64,000 bases of DNA from Membranipora membranacea (Eukaryota > Bryozoa > Gymnolaemata > Cheilostomatida > Membraniporidae): the NCBI GenBank assembly GCA_914767715.1, contig OU612070.1:17906025-17970024 (forward strand), given 5' to 3'. Below, piece after piece: positions 20,048 to 32,200 of this stretch; positions within the stretch are counted from its first letter, which is position 1; each line of letters starts with the position of its first letter. The notes beneath the pieces are model-generated. The model had not been told where the DNA came from, did no database searches, and saw nothing but the letters and a program-made list of their open reading frames with translations. The position numbers and the translations under genes were made by a program.

Positions 20048-22839
20048 ATGGCCAGATTCCTTCCTAAATGTGTTCTAATTGACCTCTCTGGAACTATACA
20101 TGTGGAGAATGAGCTGATATCTGGTGCTGCCAAGGCTTTATCAAGGTGAATATATGGCTGCTTTATATGGCGAGCTTCCGTATTTACATCAGTGATCAGA
20201 TGTGTCCAAATTGATATAAGTGATCTTATTTAACCTAGGGGAGTGAAGTATATGCGGGGGTTTGTACTTGAAATGGCTTAATTTAAATCTAGCTAACATT
20301 TACTAACTAACATCAAGTCACCCCAAACTAGCTAACTAAACTCTAGCTAACATTTACTCACATAGGGTACATAATGATAATTCTTTATCTGTATGATGAT
20401 TCACGTATGCTCTCCGCCCCTATCAAATGTACATTCAAAGTGTTCCTAGTTATTCATTTTTGTTTGATGAGAGCTATATCTGGATGCTGTTGACATTTAA
20501 AATGTGTATTGTGTACCTGTTTTTAGATTGAGAGAATCAGGTCTATACTTTAGGTTTGTAACAAACAGTAGTAAGGAAAGTACAGCATGTTTGCACAATA
20601 GACTGGTGAGTATGGGACTGCATGTTTCTCAGAATGAGATCTTCACCTCCCTATCATCAGCAAAACAACTCACCATTACAAAAAGATTCAGGCCTATGCT
20701 CTTCCTAGAAAACTCAGCACTCGACGAGTTCAAAGGTAGCTCATTTCTAGTACTTCTTTTCCTCAATATTGAGAAGCGATTAATTTGCTGCCCATTGCTT
20801 TGACAAAAGTCACTCCGCAATATTTCTGGCACATAATCATAATAACCCAAAATCATTTTTCACAATCCCCATATATTTTGTACATCATCCTTATATTTCA
20901 TTAGATGCTATGGAAACTGACCGCTGACCACAAAAAGAAGCAGAAACAGCAATAAAAATAGGACCTTTATCTCAGTCAAAACATAGTCAGTTTGTGTTAG
21001 TGAAATTTACCGGGCAGCCACTCGAGGATCTTCATTTCTTTGCATTCCTATCTTTACCTCAATGCAGCTGATTTTTTATTTGTTTGAAGATGTTGATCAA
21101 ATGAACCCCAATGCCATTCTGATAGGTTTGGCTCCATCAATGTTCCACTATGAAAAGCTGACAGAGGCTTTCAATTTGCTGTCGCAGGGGGCTGAGCTTA
21201 TAGCTGTCAATAAGAGCAGGTACTTTAAGCGACAGGATGGATTGACGATGGGAGCAGGTGAGCTAACGATCAGATGGCATCGCTATCGCTTTACTCGTAA
21301 GATTAAGATTAATTGCTAAAATTCTGTCCAGGTTACTGGTAGTGGTTTTTCATTATCAACGACATCAGCGCGACCGTCCCCATGGATAGCGTACGACACA
21401 ATCCCATCCCAATGCACACTTTTATGAGGCCTGTTTTACTCCGATTTCACTATAAATAAATGATGGGCGTCTTTTTGTCATGATTTTGAGTTGTCTCTCA
21501 GTGGGAGAGTGTACATATTCCCCAATTAATTATGAAACTTGCAATTATGATCACAACATTAGTTTACCAAGTAGTCCCAGGAGCCGAAGGACTACCCATA
21601 TTTCTCAGTTTTTTGGTTTTGACATATCAATTACAACCCCTAGGTATGTGGCTTTACACTATATTCTTCTTTGTTCTTTGTGTTGTTAACGAATTGAAAA
21701 ATAAGGTAAAAATCTCCATATTTTAACCAACCTATAGCTTATGTTGTTTTCTTTAGGTGCTTTTGTTGCTGCATTGGAGTACTCTTCAGATAAAACAGCA
21801 TACATAGTTGGGAAACCTACACGAGAGTTCTTTTGTCAATCGATTGCTGATTTTCCTGGAGTAAACATGGAGGATTGCGTTATGATCGGTGATGTATGAT
21901 GTATTTATTTATTGTAGCCTTAGTTGTGGTTCTATCTATTTATGTCATCAATATATGAGATGTAAGGGTGGTACCCGTAGACTGATTATCATTATTGATT
22001 TTATATTTATAATAATTTAATCTCATTTTTGGTGCTGGATTATCCTATAAGATCCATATAATTGATCATTGGTCATATCTATATGGATGGTACTGCTGCT
22101 GTCAGGTTTTATTCGCACTTAGTTTCACACTAACCCTCAAAGCTAACCCTTACACTAACCCTCAAAGCTAAGTTTCACCTGTAACACTCAGACCTTTATC
22201 TGACCTTAGGATACTAGAGATGATGTGGGTGGTGCTCAGGAAATCGGCATGAAAGGAATTCTTGTGAAAACTGGTAAGTCTTTTTTTATGTTCTATTACT
22301 CATGTCAGGTTGCTGACACAAGTTGTTATCATGACATCATGACATCGCTGACGAGTCATCCTGTCTTAAATGCGGTGCGATATCGGATTAAAATATTCAT
22401 TCAATAAATACTCAAAAAATAGAAAAAATAGATCAAATCACAACCTTAAAACACAACTGATGGATCTGGCTGACTTTATAAAATTGTTTGACAGATTTAC
22501 TAACAATATATGCTAAATCAAATTTGTCCGGGGCCTCTGAATACGATGGGTGCCATATATGGCCTGTATTCTGACTGATTTATTCAATCATCCTTGTCGG
22601 TAAGCCATGTTCTGTCTGTAATAATGTTTCCAGCACCTCTTACTTGTTCCATCTTCAGGAATGTGGAAAACCATGCATCATGACTGGAAGTATTCTCCTT
22701 AGCCTATATTATGTTATTTCTAATTTTAGGGAAGTATCGCGACGCTGATGAGAATAAGATCACACCAGCACCGTACATGACTCTACCTAGTGTGCTGGAA
22801 GCGGTAGAATATATAATATCACTGCTACCACCAAGCTGA
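20048..22839 (+). CDS. HDHD2: HDHD2-like HAD-superfamily hydrolase
   Basis: Six exons: 20048-20145, 20527-20735, 21090-21257, 21757-21893, 22210-22273 and 22730-22839, giving 261 aa (human HDHD2 259). HAD motif I is I11-D-L-S-G-T16: the nucleophile Asp12 is kept, but the second acid of the usual DxDGT is Ser14, as in vertebrate HDHD2. Motif II is FVTNSS, motif III the Lys in VGKPTREFF, motif IV MIGDDTRDDVGGAQ. Between them lie the C2-type cap features PNAILIGLAPSMFHYEKLTEAF and RYFKRQDGLTMGAG (quoted in part). The family is a cytosolic putative phosphatase with no firmly known substrate; loss of the general acid/base makes ordinary phosphomonoesterase activity doubtful. ATG 20048 fits the family N-terminus. 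An AATAAA lies at 23229-23234. Confidence 0.94.
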
Positions 22840-23339
22840 GATAGACTTGTCTATAGTTAGATAAAGTTGCCCACCTCAGAGTGTTATGACATTGTGTGTC
22901 AGTCTGACTCAGGCATACATACGACTGTCAACAAGCTCGACAAGCCGATCTGAGACAAGCTATCATGAAATTCAAGATTAAAATTTCAGGTTATCGATGG
23001 GCCTAGGCTTGCTCTCTTGCTACTATGTTGTTTGGAGGAAGGTCATATTAGAGGAGGAATTGAATAGAAAGAGACTGCATAATGTACTATGTGTTAATTA
23101 AGATTAATGTTTTGTGAATTTTATAATTAGATTACATTTCACTATTGATTGTATGTATGTATGTACCTGTATTATCTCATTGATGATTGAGAACTAAAAA
23201 GCTGGTCTGCCTGCAGTAAATATTTGTTAATAAAAACGCTGATGTCTAAAACTGTTTATGATTGCAGAAAGAAACTATTTGTAGTGTACATAGAATGCAA
23301 AAATACTAAAAGGTAGAGAATAGACTAAAAGAGTGATTT

Positions 23340-24060
23340 ATTCAAAATACTGATGATCGAAAACAGTCTCTACGAGGATTAATGCGGTGGTGTAGAGACC
23401 GAAAGCGACCAGATAGTATCGTATCAATCATTGATATGGAATATACCTCAGTGGTGTCAATTGAGAGTGGAGGGCAAGGCTCGTTGGTGGCCGCCACTAT
23501 GAAAGATTGGTTTTCAATCTGTGTTCAACAGTATCCGCTAGTTGGGGGAAGTGGCTTTGGACAGCTTCTCGGCGCACTTGGTGATTCTGTCCAGATCAGA
23601 GCGTTCTTTGATGGAGAGATGTTGGTATATGGCTAGTAGGTTGTGCACTCGTCCGCTTTCATTGAATTTTTTATATCGTTTGGTAGCGAGTTTAATAGAT
23701 GTTTCCGTATAATGTGGTTTTTTTCATTACAAGCTCTATTGACGAAATTTCAGGTGTTTATGAGGAATTTTACTTTGTTTGATACCTCCTCTGGACTGGG
23801 ATTGTCCCTCGCATTAGATAGCATAAGTTATTTAGTCCCGTTCTTATTCAATACCAGATGGTTATCATTGCATCATTGGTTCAGAGTTTTCATCGCATGG
23901 GTTGGTTTTGAGCTAGTTTTGCAAGGAGTAATAAGTCGTCAGCATATTTATACAGAATCATATTGTTACTGGATGGCGCTAGCTGATCTACATATTTTTA
24001 GAACAGAACAGGGGAGATGATGCGGCCCTGTGGGCTTCCTGTTGATGTTGTAGCTAATGA
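23340..24060 (-). mobile_element. Degenerate LINE reverse transcriptase fragment
   Basis: On the minus strand, near 24035-23960, GSPQGRIISPVLF is followed after a stop codon by ILYKYADDLLLLAK. These are the RT motifs around the palm, with the catalytic YADD. Further on (23690-23560) the sequence reads YKKFNESGRVHNLLAIYQ and IKERSDLDRITKCAEKLSKA, the usual post-RT region of CR1/L2-like elements. Several stop codons and frame changes separate these pieces, so the element is dead. It lies in the intergenic region between HDHD2 and TANGO1 and is a different segment from the LINE at 4.7-5.8 kb. Confidence 0.8.
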
Positions 24061-26243
24061 TGATATGTTGAGACTATGTCTATAGCTACTCTTAGTAATT
24101 AACAAGAAACAAGCAGTTGTTTGTAATATTTTTTAATAATTCTTTCACGGGACATGTTGAGCTTCTGCCTTATAATTAATAAAATTAAATATCAAAAGAA
24201 AGTCCTTCTCTTCTCACAAGCCAATCATTATCATTAGCCAACCTAACGCAATTTTTTTCTTGAATTTGGCTATAGTATACTGATAACAACACCATCTGCT
24301 GAAATAAAGAGACCTTCTACACAATGTATGTTTGAAGACATGAAGTTCTTTCAGTTACAGTTTGTATTCTAAATTTCTCAATGGTATATCCTCTGTTGTT
24401 GCTGAAGTTGTTTCTCTTTCCATATAAGGAAATGAATACCATATAAGGTACTGCTTTTGAGCTCAGATGGGATTTCCTATTGGTTTTTCCATCTTCAATA
24501 ATGTTTGGGGTTTCCGAGATATGATCATGGTTAGCCTGTAGTATCCATAGACTTCATATACCATATATACTGTGTAATAAGTCTATGGTCGTATCTTACC
24601 AATGGCGGTTTCTTACCATATAAGCAAATTTTGTGATGTGTTTCATCATCATTAGAAATTTTGATTGGCGTGAGCTTTGGCTAGCAGAGAATCTATTTGG
24701 TGAAGGTAGATGAAGGGAAACATTTGTCATCAAAATTCTTATATTATATTAGTCATGAAATCAAACTACTCGTCATGTTTGTTGAGTAATTGTTTGCTGT
24801 GTTTTGGTCTGGATTCTCATGTTACCCATAACTCTGTTTACCTTCCAATTCTTGAACTCTTCTGGGCCCCACAGGCCCACAGTAAAGCGTTTAATCATGT
24901 GGAATGTTGAGCTAAAATTGCTCACAGCCTCACATTACTTACTGGAGCATCCTAGAATAGATTTATAGTAAGCCTCAGCCCACAATCTCATTCAGCTTTC
25001 AATGTGCCGCATGCTGCTAATTTAATTATAAAGCTTATCACACCAAGGAGTCTCAACATTTTATCAGTCCCACTATAATTTATTTTGAAAATGGCAACCC
25101 TTGAGAAATTGCACATTTTGACCAGATGAGTCCTAGACCAGCATTGTGGTTTTATGTGAAAGAAGCATTATCTTAGTCAGGTGAATTTTGTTAACAACGC
25201 TAAATGCCTATAGCTTTAAATGGTAGGGCTTTTAGTTAATTTGAGACATGTAGTTAAAATTATTCCCGCGAAGTTAGCTTGAAATAGTGATTGGATATGA
25301 GTAAATCAAGGAGTAACAGTTACTCCTTGAGTAAATATACTTCATAGATAGTGAATTTTAGAATAAATTCATTCAGAATAATAAACAAGTAACGATAAAT
25401 AATATAATAATAAATACAGTAAGGAATATTCAAATTTTCAGCTTATTTGCCCATTTCCACTGCAACATGTAGCATTTAAATTATGTCCAACCTGTCCTTG
25501 GAGTGTCTGTTTGCCCAGCCAGATTGTGATAGATATAAAAAGGACTGTACTTGTACCGTAAAGTTTAACCAAGGAGTCTTTTACACCTCGATTTAACCTT
25601 CAGATGAGTTTAAGCGCTAAAACTGTGTCGGGATAGCTGGTAGTAGCATTTCATTATTTATTTATTGAAGTATTCTAAAAGTTTATAATTAGAGCAAATT
25701 AAAAGTCATAAATGACACATAAGACCATGCTTAAAACAAATATCATAATGAATCGGGTGAATTTGTTAATCAGGTAAATGCTACTACCAGCTATCTCGAC
25801 AATGTTTAAGGGCTTAAACCAATAAGTTGATATTTGCTGACCCCCATGTCTCTACCTTCAAATATATATTAAGAGCTTTTTTTTTTCTTTTTTTTTCATA
25901 AAACACAGAGTTATTGTCTCTCTCATCCTCTTTCATCAGGGAGTATATCCCAAACTCCCTGCTTTCATTGCTCTTCTTACTCTCAATATCATTTAGTTCG
26001 AGTTGTCGTCTCGTTGCTGTCATTTAATTGGTCATTAACAAAAAACATAACCCAATCAGACCAATTTTAACAGATGCTAGTAAATAAGAAATGAGTATAC
26101 TCGTTTGGCTAGAAACCGTTTCTTCAATTACCCAATTGAGTTGAGTGTTTGTAGAGCTACAACTGACGTGTCCACTCACTGGGAAAATGAAGTGATGACA
26201 TTTTCTCCTCTATAAACTTTTTGAACATCTTTGAGGAGAGAAA
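24061..26243. other. Intergenic region upstream of TANGO1
   Basis: About 2.2 kb, very AT-rich. It contains one perfect hairpin of the CAAGGAGT family (25306-25330). I recognise no gene or RNA. The part next to 26244 must contain the TANGO1 promoter, but no core element is obvious. Confidence 0.5.
25306..25330. repeat. Perfect short hairpin of the CAAGGAGT family
   Basis: TCAAGGAGTAAC and GTTACTCCTTGA are perfect inverted arms with a single-base centre. Confidence 0.85.
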
Positions 26244-29200
26244 ATGTCCACACAGAACTTCATTGGGAGCTGGCTACTGTTCATTACTGTGTATGGGTTT
26301 ATTGGATATTCAATATCGCAGGAAGATACTCAAGTTCAAAACACAAGACACAAAGCATGTGCAAATGTAAATTGTGATGGTAAGTAGTATTCAGTAAAAA
26401 AAGTGAAGTCGGTAGTTGTTGTTAGAAAGGCTATGAATGAGTCACATCTATATTCAATGGTGGTATTATATGTTGAATGTATTTTGCAACATTTGCGTTA
26501 CTGTTGTGTCAGGGAATTTGTTTGTACCGTTCAGTTTAGCCTGTTGACAAGCTTTGTTCGGTGGGGGGGGGGGGGGGGGGGAGGGAGGGAACAATATTTA
26601 ATATCGGCTGCTCGACAGTCGAGCATGCAAGAGTTGACAAGCTTTGTTCCCTCCCCCCCCCCCCCCCCACCGAACAAAGCTTGTCAAGACAGGCTACATT
26701 CAGTTCTACCTGTTGTGCCCTAGACTAGAGAGCATGCATGTGTTAAACTTAAAGTCACTCCATCTGCCTCTTCATAAGACTAGCCGTACGCGGCGAGCAT
26801 GGGTATAGGGAACAAAACCACCAAACTTCAGATCAGATGATCTGGAGCTACGAGTTGATACATAATTGCATGATGCTGCTTGCGGTCCTCCGCAGAACAC
26901 CTCGTAAATGTAACTGTACCTGGGGTGTATACATAGGCATAAGGAGTTTTCCAGCCTGTGAACTGGCCCCCTATGAACTGCCCACCTGAAGGTGGGAAGT
27001 TCATAGGGGGGCAGTTCACATGCTGGTAAACTCCTTATGCCTATGAGTGCATATATTGTACCCATGGCCTTGACCACAACTAATAGCTAGGGTTGTAAGA
27101 AAAACAACCATCTTTTTTCATGATTTAATGAGGAATCATTATTATTGATCTTTGCTGGCACCAGTAACATAACCTAAGACTATCTTACAAATACTGCGGA
27201 TGTAGGCTAATGGATGATTTTTATTTGCAGCCCCATTGGCGATGGTAGTGGCCACAGCAGATTATGAGACAAAAAAGTCAGACCATCTGGTTTTTTACAA
27301 AGGAGAAAGAATAAGGGTGTATGAGCGGTACATTACTCAGCCGTACGGTAAATTCTGGGTCGGCGAAGTTGTGGATGTTGAGGTATGTGGATTCTTACCA
27401 CGACTGTTCACTATTAATTTACTCTCATTGGGTCAAACAGTTATAGTTCTTTGGAATCATCGTTAGAAAGATTAAAGTGTATTATATATAGCATATGGTC
27501 GGGCCGTATGAATATAATAGATCTTTTAATACCAAGCATCCATGTACTCGGGGCTACCAAATATGGCGGTTTGCATTTTTCAAGTTATAATTAATTTGTT
27601 CAACAAAATGAGAAGGAAAATTATTAATTATTTATACATTGCGTTATAGATTTACCAAATATAGCTCATGGCCACGTTCTCTTACTATACAAACACCAGC
27701 TTTGAATATGCAGCTACATCCATTGCTATATAAATGGTATTGATGGTATCAAGTTCGAGTTTAATTCGTTCAATTGCAATTCTTATAGCCAGTAAGACGA
27801 GCGCTATTCCCTAGAAGCCTGGTAAAGGAGACAGAAGTCTTTGTCCCTCAACCAATACAAGTGGTCGAACAGGTTCGTCTAGTTGACAGTTTTGTTCTAT
27901 TCACATTATCATTACTATATGTTGCTGTATTGCTTATCGTGAGTTAGGAGTCAATGCCTGTCATGTTTTATCAAGTTCCTTCTTCCAATGCAACTTCATG
28001 AAAAAAAATGTGTTTAATCAATATATGAGACTGCGTAGTCAATCAACTATAAGCATCTACACATGAGTGATTATGTACATGTATTTGTTCCTGTCAGATA
28101 CCAGATTTTGGTAACACTGAGGCTCAAGGTCAAGATGTTGCAGATGTACAAGTCCAAAACGATGCAAACCCTGCTGTGGCACCAAATAATGTGCCAATTA
28201 CAGATTCAGTGAATATTCCTGCTGTCGATCTCAACGACCAGGTACATCAAGGTAAGTAAACTTCGATATATATGAACAATAGTTTTTATTGATGTCTATG
28301 GGTGATTTTAATTAACTTGCACTGATTCTGCTGTCCAGCTTTCCTGAATGCACTGTAATCTATAACTGCAAATTTATACCTTTCTTATTTCACACTAATC
28401 TCAATTGATTAGAGGAGATGGCTATGATCATAAGGTGAAGGGACCGCTGCACGAAAGCTATGCTTGGGTTTCAGGCCTCATTCTCTATCCCACTGTTTAA
28501 TCAACATTGTTAATCATACCCTTGTTGCAGAGGCATGGGCTCAACCAAGTGATCAATCACAACAGTTTAATTCTCACGCAGAGCCTACTGTAGACACAAA
28601 GGCAGCATATCCTGAGCTGCCCATAGATCCTGGAAATGAATTTCTCAGCAACAATCTGGACAACAATCCGAACAACAACAATAATCCGAACAACAATAAT
28701 CTGAACAACAACAATATGAACGCCAACAACAATATGAACACCAACAACAATCTGAACAACAACAATATGAACAACAACAACAATATGAACAACAACAACA
28801 ATATGAACAACGATATGAACAACAACAACGATATGTACAACAACAACATGAACAACAACAACATGAACAACAACAACATGAAAAACAACAACATGAACAA
28901 CAACAACATGAACAACAACAATCTGAATACTGGCAATCCTACTCAGCCATATTTGGATAACTCAGTCGTCAACCAAAATCAAATACCCCAAACCGGATGG
29001 GTCAATCCTAATGCTCCTGTGGGTAATCAAAACATAAACAATGGGTATCCAGATGCAAATGTTAACACTGGTATGAACACAGTGGATCCTCAGCCTAATA
29101 TGGGTATTCCCAATGTCCAAAATGGCTGGGTCGATCCTAATGTTCCTGTAGAAAATTACAACACAAACAATGGGCATCAGAGTGCAAATCTTCACACCGG

Positions 29201-32200
29201 TATGAACACAGTGAATCCTCAGCCTAATATGGGTATCCCTAATGTCCAACCTGGATGGGTTGATCCAAGTATATCTTCTGTAAACGCAAATGATGATCAA
29301 GGACAAATGGCTGCTTCAAACCAGAACATGGAAATTGAGCGGCTAGCATACGAAAAAGCTGAAGCTGAGAAGGAAGCGGATGAGCGTATGCATCAGGAAA
29401 GATTAGCTTTTGAGAAGGCTGAGAATGAGAGGTTTGAAGAGGAACGACTTGCTGCAGAGAAAGTTAAAGCTGAAAGATTGGAGCAGGAAAGATTAGCTGC
29501 TGAAGAGGCGGAGGCTGCAAGAATAGCAACTGAAAAAGCTGAATCTGAGAGAATTGCAGCTGAGAAAGCAGAAGCTGATAGAATTGCAGCTGAGAAAGCA
29601 GAAGCTGATAGAATTGCAGCTGAGAAAGCAGAAGCTGATAGAATTGCAGCTGAAAAAGTTGAATTTGAAAGATTGGAACAAGAACGATTGGCTGCAGAAA
29701 AAGCTGAAACTGAAAGATTAGCAGCTGAGAAAGCTGAAGCAGAAAAAATTGCAGCTGAAAAAGCTGAAGCAGAGAGATTGGAACAAGAAAGATTAGCAGC
29801 AGAGAAGGTAGAGGCTGAAAGAATGGCAGCTGAAAAAGCTGAAGCTGAAAGAATTGCAGCTGAAAAAGCTGAAGTTGAAAGAATTGCAGCTGAAAAAGCT
29901 GAGGCAGAAAGATTGGCACAAGAAAGATTAGCTGCGGAGAAGGCAGAGGCTGAAAGATTGGCTGCTGAGAAAGCTGAAGCTGATAGAATTGCGGCTGAAA
30001 AAGCTGAATCTGAAAGATTAGCTATGGAAAAGGCAGAGGCTGAAAAAATAGCTAATGAGAAAGTTGAAGCTGAGAGGCTTGAACAAGAAAATTTGGCTGC
30101 AGAAAGAATTGAATTTGAAAAAGCCGAAGCAGCAAAGAAAGAACAGGAAAGGTTAGCAGTAGAAAAGGCAGAGGCTGAGAGATTTGCAGCGGAAAAGATG
30201 GAACAAGAAAGGTTGGCTGCAGAAAAAGCCGAAATGGAAAGAATTGCAGCTGAAGCAGAAAGAAAAGCCCTGGAGGACAAAGCAGAGTTGCAACGTCAGA
30301 TTGAAGAGCAGAGAAAGCTTGATCTACAGAAGGCTGAGGAATCTATGATGAGAACTGCTGATGTTGTGACTCCATCTAGTGTTATTCAAGGTGTGTAGAT
30401 TGTTAGCAGTTTTTTACTAGGATGAATTCACATCGATCATTTCTGTACCCTCTCACAAGCTGCTTCAAATCTCATGATATCATCATCTTAGAAAATTTGG
30501 GCACTTTAGATAGTTCGGATTCGAATGATCACAAGCACGGCAGATATATCCCATCTTTATTGAAGTTATCTTCCTAGTAAATCCATTTAAGGTAGGATAT
30601 GTTGAAAATGTGAGACTTTGCACTGTCTACTTTTTGTGTGCTTTTTGAGCTGTTGTTTGCAGTATCGCACGGTTTTGATACAAAACAACTCCATCGAGCA
30701 TAGTGCAATAATCTGTAAGAGGCTTCAATTTCATTGCATATCAATTACGCTCTCAGTGCTTTCGCAAGGTGATTAAGCTTGTTTGCTGATTTTTAACGCC
30801 TACAAAAAACGATAAACAGAAAATTCAAGCCCATCTTCTGTCTGTATGACTTAATAATATCCCACAGAAAACAAAACATTCCTAAATTGAAAAGTTGAAA
30901 GATGTTTGAAACGAATTTCATGCGAGGTTATAGTCTTAGGTTTCGGTCATGAATCTGATCAATGTTCACATATGATAATTCTGGAGGCTTTACGATCGAC
31001 ATGATATCCTGGTTTTTGATGCTGCCTTCTCTCCTCTGACCAAACCATCTACCTTCATATCCTTTTCCCATCTCTCACATCAGTACGCTAAAAATCTATA
31101 CCCGATCTCTTAATTTTTCACCTTATGGTAACAAAGTATCCTAATAATTTCTTAGTTCTCTTCAATCTACTGAGTGCTCAAGAAGTGTAGTGTAACCAGA
31201 ATACCTTAATACAATCTGAGATCTATGGATGCTGTCCAGTCTGAATAAAGAAGTAATGCTTGTAACATGCCTACAAAAGTGCTCTTCAGTATAGAGAATA
31301 CGCCTGCTACTTATGTCACTGTTATAGCATGACGTGAAGTGTATGTGTTTTATAATTTGCTTGTTTGTGATTGTAGAAGCACCAATTCTTGATGAGAATG
31401 TAGTTGCAACTGCAAACATTGCTCCATCTTCACCTGAGAGTGATGTACCTGTTCAGCCTTCACCTCCTCTACAACAGCCTGATCAACAAAATAATCAACA
31501 GGTCAGTGTGTTCACTTCACTTATCTCTGTGTCCTTGTAAAGTCTCAGGAAAGTAGTGGTTTTATTGTTATGTGGTTAGCATGATAAACAGAACAGAACT
31601 CACATCATAAAATCTACCTACACAAAGACTTATGTTTCATGGATTTGGATCGGCAAAATTGTTTAGTACAAATTATGCTCTCAGAGAGTTGTTTTCACTT
31701 GTGATCTTGTGCAGCATAGTAAAATGGTATGAAAATGGCAATAACTGGAGAAACTATTTCGGCTTTAGCATCTATATCACCAGTGAAAACACGCACTGAC
31801 CTGGTTAGGAGAAAAATGGAATGTAAAAACTTGCTTATGTCAGTTATGTTTGCTTGTTTTCACGAATGTTGCCTTTATTGATATTGATATTAATCAGCTT
31901 TCAAATAACTAACATGTTTGTAAAAAAACCATCTGCTTATCAGTTTACAATCGTGCAGAGCCTGAAACTGAACATTTCTTTCGCTATCATTAGATGGTTG
32001 TTCCGCTTGTGATAAAAAATGACAGTAGCAAAAGTTAGAGAGGACTACACAATGAAAATAGGTTGGGATTGGCCCCTGCATGGTTTGCTTACAAGTTATT
32101 GTCAGAAAAGTAAACATAATTCCAGAAATTGATACCGCTAGCCTTGCCATAAAACATTATGAGGGTTTGGGGAAAATGGCGATGATCTTGGTTTACACAT

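Noticed and set aside
23382-24020. Plus-strand ORFs of 84 and 125 aa
   Set aside because: They are the complement of a degenerate LINE reverse transcriptase on the minus strand, where the PQG and YADD motifs are readable.
29393-30280. Long minus-strand ORFs rich in Ser/Ala or Leu/Gln opposite TANGO1 exon 5
   Set aside because: They are reverse-strand shadows of the AAEKAEADRI repeat, which lacks stop codons in those frames because of its composition.
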